Below, piece by piece: positions 58,731 to 64,000 of a stretch of 64,000 nucleotides of DNA (its first letter is position 1; each line of letters opens with the position of its first letter). The position numbers and the translations under genes were made by a program. Location: positions 372,001 through 436,000 of the forward strand of contig CASHTG010000002.1 of the NCBI GenBank assembly GCA_949357655.1. Direction: 5' to 3'. Source of the stretch: Parascedosporium putredinis (Eukaryota > Ascomycota > Sordariomycetes > Microascales > Microascaceae). The notes under the pieces are model-generated. The model saw only the letters and a program-made list of their open reading frames with translations. It was not told the origin of the DNA and did no database searches.

Positions 58731-60176
58731 ATGCCGTCCAACGGTTCAGCCTACTCGGCTACCCTCAGCCCAACCACGACTGCCGTGACACCGACAGCCG
58801 ATGGCTTCCCGCCACACGTTCTATCCTCGTCGATATCATCCATGGCCTCGGCCCGCACATCCAAGCGCACTTCGCCCATCACCAAGACCTATCACCAAGC
58901 CTCTACCCTCTTCCTGACGCGTCGCTTGCCCGAGGCCCTTACCACCTTGCTACCCCTCATCACAACGCCCCAGCCCGCCGACCAGAATGGCGCAAACGGT
59001 TCCATGGAGCTGGCACCCGTCGCCAGGGCACCTAGGAATACGAGAATCAAGGTCTGGAGCCTGTACCTGACCATCCTGAATGCCGTGCTCGAGCTAGACC
59101 CGGATGAGGGCAAGGACATGTTTGGCACTCAAGAGTGGAGAGCACTGTGCAACAAGGTGCGCGACGGCCTTGTCTGGGAGGAGGTGGTCCGGAACGGCTA
59201 CCACGGCGTCGAGGGCGACGTTGACTCGGATGTTGTCATCAATCTGTAAGTCGACAAGCCCAATTTTCGTTGTATTCCGATGGAGTTGCTAATGGTCTCG
59301 CAGTGCCACGCTTCTTCTCGCCCACGCCCGCACACAGGGCCTCAACCAGAAGAGGCTCGAGAGCTATCTCGCCACCTGTAACTCGCCGAACCTAGATCTT
59401 ACCCAGCGCCTGAACAGCGGATCCCGGCCCTCCTACAGATATATGTCTCCCGCTCGGGGTGCCGTCAGTGGCGCCGATACCCCGCGCGACCTCAACGCCC
59501 GCGTCAAGATCCTCGAGCTCTACACCCTCCACGTCCTTCTTCGCAACAACGAATGGGAGTACGCCCGCGAGTTTATCAGCGTAAGCTCTGTCCTCGACGA
59601 GGAGCGCCGGGAAGCCTTCCTCCAAGCCCTCCAGAGCCTGCAGGAGGAGCAGCAGGAGGCCGATCGCCTCGAGCGCGAGGAGCGAGAACGCCAGCAGGAA
59701 GAGCTGAAACGTGATATCGAAGAAGCGAGGAGATTGCGTGCTGAGAACGAAAAGATGGAGCAACGGAGGCTGCAGGAGGAAAAGGAGCGAAAGGCTGCGA
59801 GTGCCGCGAGCGAAGTCGACTACGGCATAGAAGAACCTACGTCTCCGCCCCGCCCCGCCAGGCGGCGAAGCAGCCAAAAGGGCTCGCTATCCAGCGCCAA
59901 CAAGGGCCCCCGCGGCCCCGGCTCTCGACGGCGCCGCTCACTCTCGGTGACCGGGCCAACCTCATGATGCAGAGACTCCAAGGTGTCATCGAGCATCTTA
60001 GCTCCACATTCTCCACCAACCCCGTCTTCCTCATGAGGCTCATGGCCTTTGTCCTCGGCATCATCTTTATGTTTTCCAGCCGCGCCATCCGGGAGAAGGT
60101 GCAGCGGATAATAAATGGCGCCTGGGGCAAAGTGAGGCAGACCGCTGGTATGGGCGTCAAGGTCAGCTACATGTAA
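58731..60176 (+). CDS. PEX26: Peroxin 26 (PEX26)-like tail-anchored peroxisome biogenesis protein
   Basis: In filamentous fungi PEX26 anchors the PEX1-PEX6 ATPases on the peroxisome membrane for receptor recycling. Two exons, 58731-59245 and 59304-60176 (58-bp intron), about 462 aa. The N-terminal half has TPR-like helices (TYHQASTLFLTRRLPEALT, VWSLYLTILNAVLELD, LARVKILELYTLHVLL-like repeats near residues 230-250). A long Glu/Arg/Gln coiled coil follows (about residues 285-355), then a basic Ser-rich stretch. The C-terminus has one membrane helix, VFLMRLMAFVLGIIFMFS, and a short basic tail, as expected for a tail anchor. A -1 change near 59955 (GGG run) separates the membrane segment from the rest. 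The match rests on architecture and remembered family features; no alignment was run. Confidence 0.82.
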
Positions 60177-61223
60177 TGAAGTTGGGACCGCTCCAATCTT
60201 TGCCATTTGCCGTTTGCCTCTGCACCCCCTTTTTAGTCTGTTGACTATTTTTATTTCTTCTTCGTCTTCCATTCACGGATTACGTTGTGTTATTAGTACG
60301 CAAAGCTTATTTTGGGTGTATCTGTTCATTTTTGCTTTGTCCTTTTTTTTTTTTTCTTTTTGTTTTTGGGTCACATATTCTCTTACAGGCATATTTTAGG
60401 CGTACTTTTGGGGCCAGGCGGACTACTAGAGCACTCATCAATTTCGATGTATGAAGGAGAGATAATAACTAAATTGCATTATGACCCTGCTATCTAACGC
60501 CTAACTTGTGTGTCCTTGCTCCCCTTGTAAAACGTGAAATTATGAAACTGCATGCTGGTGTGTGGGTGGATGCTCAAAGATGCCTCGGCACTTGACATCT
60601 TTAAGATGGGGCTAACCGAAACGCTGGAAGGGGGCTTGGCTGGTCTGGGGAACTTGAACTATCCGAGCCTCCGATCCGAGATTACCATGTATGATGTAGA
60701 GGGGCTAGACAACGACGCAAGGGAGGTGAGGCCGCATAATATACGTCCGTGTGAGAGATAGTTGAGGCCTGGACAGTCTTCCGCGAGGCGGGTGAGTTTG
60801 GGCCAGCCAGGTTTGAAAGGGCGGTTTGAGTCCGGCCGTCGATGTCCTGAAAGGCTATTTGGGGAGATTGGTATGTCTTTTTGTTGCACCAGAAAGGTGC
60901 TCTAGATTGCGGGGGCGCCATGGATAGGTAGCCCGAGGATATATGTTTTATATAACTTTTCGTTTTCCATCCCCCATAACCCATTCAGCCAAGTACAGAA
61001 TGTCTATGCGATGCCCGCCAAAAAAAAAAAAAAAAAGAACTCGAAAGAAACGAAACCCTGATGCTAGACCTGGTACAAATTGTAGAAAAGCCAAGAACGA
61101 AACGAGCAAGAAGAAGAACATGAAAGGAAAGGTGGAGCAAGCGAAATGTATCCCTCCCGAATTCCAAGAAACTCCAACTCCAGAGCGACGCGCGGAAAGG
61201 CCCAGACCCGGGCGGTACCGGTG
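60177..61223. other. Convergent 3' region of PEX26 and Rds3
   Basis: T-rich 3' flank on the left (60290-60380) and an A run at 61021-61036. No gene supported. Confidence 0.5.
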
Positions 61224-61817
61224 TTAGTAATTCGCTTGCCGATTGGTTTTTCTGGTAGAATAGCTGTATTTTGGGGGAAAACGAAATTGTTAGCATAACG
61301 CCAAAACCAACGCGGGGGGAAAGAGGGGTTGAGAAGGGGACGTACATCTGTCCTGGAGCTTCCTAGGTTTATAATCTTGGGGCAGCCGTCGCGGTCCTTT
61401 TCCAGACGGGTACACTCGAAGCAGTAAAAGGCATCCGAGATGCCTTCGCCGCCGCAGACGACGCACTTGTTCTGGTAGTTGCCAAAGGAGCACTCGTCGC
61501 AGATGCGGACGAGGGTCGTGGGGCGGACGTAGGAATCGCAGACGGGGCACTTGCCGTCGCACTTGTCGCACACGCGGCCGATGGCGATGCCGGGCTGCTT
61601 GCGGCACATGACGAGATCGCTGGATGAGAGGAATGGAGAGGTGGTTAGCGGTCATGATCTTCTTTCTTTTTCTTCTTCTCGTTGTTTCTCTCTGTCCCCC
61701 TCCCACCCTTTCGAGAGCGGTCGAGGAAGGGTGGCGGGGGATATTGAGATAACCGGTGCAATTGCACGGAGACGGCGGGGGCTGGGGAAAAAAGACTTAC
61801 GGATGATGTCGCGACAT
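61224..61817 (-). CDS. RDS3: PHD-finger-like SF3b subunit Rds3/PHF5A
   Basis: A zinc-knot protein of the U2 snRNP SF3b complex that helps place U2 on the branch site. Three exons: 61817-61801 (MSRHHP), 61619-61346 and 61263-61224, with introns of 181 and 82 bp. The total of 109-110 aa equals the usual length. The conserved cysteine pattern is intact: MCRKQPG, CDKCDGKCPVCDSYVRP, RICDECSFGNYQNKCVVCGG, DAFYCFECTRLEKDRDGCPK, then NLGSSRTD and LFYQK. In the third exon a frame change in the A run coding Lys (plus-strand T run 61247-61251) is needed to reach the natural stop (TNRQANY). Without it the frame would add about 80 residues unlike any family member. Confidence 0.95.
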
Positions 61818-62639
61818 GATTGCGGTCTTGGGGGAGCGGTGCGCTTGGTGAGGAATGCGCAGCGAGGAAGTGGGACGTGGATGAGGTAGGAAGAGTTGTA
61901 TGTTGAAGTCGAACTTGAAGCTTGTGCGTGCAAGTGCGACGGGACGTTGAAGATGACTTGCGAACCTCGAAGCCTGCTTTGTCAGCGCCTTTGGGGGATG
62001 GAAGCGACGAGAGCCACCTAGGGCGTCCATTCGCTGGCCCCCGAAAAACAACAAGGATTACCAAACCATTGTTTGCCTCTGAGCGGCCCCGCACTTGGAG
62101 GTTGGTTTTGGACCCCCGAAAAGAACTTCAGGGAGAGCTCAAGCATCCCGAGAGGAAAGCGGCACAGAAGAGCCGCACGGATCAAGACACGAGCTTTTTG
62201 AGCTCTCCACCTTTTGCCACCCAGGAACCGAGGAGAGCTTTTTGCGATTTCGAAGTCGGCCTCGAAGCTTTTTTTTCTTTCGCTCTTTGTTTTATCAAAC
62301 ACACCCTAGGGAATTTTGCCTTCCTTTTTTCTTCTTCTTGTCGTCGCGCGCAAGAAATAACGAGATCCTACCCCCTGGCGTTAGGGGTGGAGGCAACAAC
62401 CGAGCCTCACGAACTCACGCGAGCTATATCCTTTCGTTAGGCAGCTTGGTTTCAATGCGCAGAGGCGCTTAATCTCAAATCACCACCCGAGTTCCGACCC
62501 TTTCCTTTTTGTTTCGCCAAAGTATCTCCCATTGAACGACGGAATATAAGAGACCTGAGAGCCCGCGCGACACTCTGGGACCACCCCCGCCTCCCACACC
62601 CGTTTTACGAGATCGCGACGGGGTCGCTCCCAACGAACG
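61818..62639. promoter_or_regulatory. Divergent promoter region shared by Rds3 and the pinin-domain gene
   Basis: The 822 bp between the two start codons (61817 minus, 62640 plus) must hold both promoters. CT-rich and TTTTC-rich blocks (62260-62340) occur in the middle. No clear TATA box was seen. Shared regulation of two splicing-related genes is inferred, not shown. Confidence 0.55.
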
Positions 62640-63632
62640 ATGTCGACCGACACTATATCCGATGCCCCCACCCTCAGGGACAGGGACCAAACCGACCTCG
62701 ATACGAGTAGCCTCAAGCGCAAGGCCTCGCCGAGCCCGTCGGAGGGGCCCGACTCGCCGAAGCGCTCCAGGACAGACGAATGGACCAAGGCGACGTCGCC
62801 CGATAGGCGGAGGAGATCGAGAAGCGCGGACGCAAAGGAGCGAAAGGCTTCGGTAGATGAGGCGCGAGCACGCGTGGCGCAGGAGGAGAAGAGCAGGGGC
62901 AGGAGGCTGTTTGGGGGCCTGTTGGGCACGCTGAACCAGAAGAGCTCGACGGCGCAGCAGCAAAAGAGGCTGGAGGTCGAGAAGAAGCAGCAGGAGAGGC
63001 TGAAGCAGCAGAGGGTGGCGGCGCTTGAGGCGTTGGCGGAGAAGAGGCGAGCCGTGTCGGAGAGGAGGGAGAGGGAGGGGATGGGCTGGGAGGAGACGGT
63101 GCTGAGGAAGAAGCATGCAGCCTTGAGGCAGCAGGCTGGGGTGCTGTGTACAAGAGCCCAACCGCCAATCGTGAGTGTTTTTTGTTCCTCTCTTTCCATC
63201 GCCCCGCGTTTCTCGTCGCTGTCTATCCCCTCTTTTGGCTTGTTGACTAACTCTTTGTCCGTCTTAGCAATGGCGACCTTGGAAGTATAGCGGCTCGCAG
63301 TGGGATATTATCCAGGACCAGAAGGACGAAGTGGAGGACACAATCAGGAAGGAGTTGGACGATTTCCACCAAAGAAAGGTGGCTCACGCACAAAAACATG
63401 GCCTATCACCCCTAGGCCCCAAACACCCAAACCGGCCGAGCGAGCTGCAACGCCCAACGAATCTCCCAAACCCGACGCTGGTAAAGAGTCCCCGGCTACC
63501 GGGCCGCCAACTGAAGCGGCGCCAACCGTCGCTCAAGAAACTCGAGAGACACTGTCCGACTTTGATCGAGACCAGCCAGATGAGTCGGGAGACGTGATCA
63601 TGGAGTCGGGCGAGGACGTCGTCATCTACTAA
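62640..63632 (+). CDS. Pinin/SDK/MemA-domain protein (about 298 aa)
   Basis: Pinin-domain proteins are nuclear, associated with the exon-junction complex and splicing. Two exons, 62640-63170 and 63268-63632 (97-bp intron, phase 0). After a Ser/Lys/Arg N-terminus (SLKRKASPSPSEGPDSPKRS) comes the signature RGRRLFGGLLGTLNQ followed by a Gln/Lys/Arg coiled coil (QQQKRLEVEKKQQERLKQQR) and, in exon 2, PWKYSGSQWDIIQDQ with a short helix. The C-terminal third is Pro/Thr/Glu-rich and acidic at the end (DESGDVIMESGEDVVIY). A -1 change near 63410 (C run) separates the domain from this tail. It is head to head with Rds3. Confidence 0.85.
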
Positions 63633-64000
63633 TAACGAGGTGCCGTGTTCACCGTTGTCCTTGCGGCTCCTCGCCGCCCAAACCCGCCCCTCAGCCGTTA
63701 TCGAGCCTGATTCTCTTCCCTGCGCTGCTTCTCATACCACCTACCCGGTTCTCATCACCCTCATATTTAATAGCTCTGTCTTTGGCCAAACAAATAATTC
63801 CAGCGATACTCCTACTAGCATTTTCATGGGCGTAAGGTCGAGGTTCCCCTCCTTCCCGTGACCGTCATTCAGGTCAAGTGTGGCGGGATTTTAGTCTGCT
63901 TTGAATTTCTTTTTGATATTTGCCTGAGATAGTTCAAGAATGCGTTTCTTAGTCCATCGACCCTAGTTGTAGTTGTAGTAATGTAATGTCAGGGTAGCTG
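63633..64000. other. 3' flank of the pinin-domain gene
   Basis: CT-rich then T-rich non-coding sequence to the right edge. No gene supported. Confidence 0.5.

Noticed and set aside
1..64000. Search by eye for tRNA T-loop motifs and dispersed 5S rRNA
   Set aside because: No convincing cloverleaf or 5S sequence was noticed; a covariance-model scan would be decisive.

Overview
The window looks like a piece of a filamentous ascomycete genome (Pezizomycotina, probably Sordariomycete-like; inferred from gene content, not proven). Genes carry short introns of about 58-230 bp with GTRNGT donors, CTAAC-type branch points and YAG acceptors. Fungal-type genes such as PEX26, a fungal ClC and Set2 with WW and SRI domains are present. 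No tRNA, rRNA, CRISPR array, transposase, virus or bacterial operon was seen.

Layout. 1-0.2 kb: 3' end of an unidentified plus-strand gene. 1.35-5.4 kb (minus): a large unrecognised, probably nuclear protein. 11.1-14.1 kb (minus): Set2 H3K36 methyltransferase. 21.0-22.3 kb (plus): AT-hook protein. 23.8-25.4 kb (minus): mitochondrial 4-aminobutyrate aminotransferase. 27.4-30.9 kb (minus): NRDE2 family RNA-surveillance/splicing factor. From 35 to 60 kb seven genes run on the plus strand: ClC chloride channel/transporter, phosphoinositide phospholipase C, secreted PLC-like phosphodiesterase, Ecm15/UPF0045 thiamine-binding-like protein, CCDC47-like ER protein, haspin kinase and PEX26. At 61.2-63.6 kb an SF3b subunit (Rds3/PHF5A, minus) and a pinin-domain protein (plus) lie head to head over about 0.8 kb.

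Gene density is low (about 14 loci in 64 kb), with gene-free stretches of 4-7 kb at 5.4-11.1, 14.1-21.0, 30.9-35.1 and 43.5-48.5 kb. There is no sign of a gene cluster for one pathway. The themes are housekeeping: chromatin (Set2, AT-hook, haspin), RNA processing (NRDE2, Rds3, pinin), lipid signalling, ion transport, peroxisome and ER biogenesis.

The most striking property is that almost every multi-domain gene is broken by several single-base frame changes, mostly one base short in C/G or A/T homopolymers, while the protein family match continues unbroken in the next frame. This looks like uncorrected sequencing error rather than biology. CDS coordinates are therefore given as gene spans, with the frame breaks listed in the evidence. 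I did not find a convincing undescribed biological system; the best open questions are the unrecognised 1.35-5.4 kb protein with its internal TAG, the ClC lacking the usual proton glutamate, and the Rds3-pinin divergent promoter.
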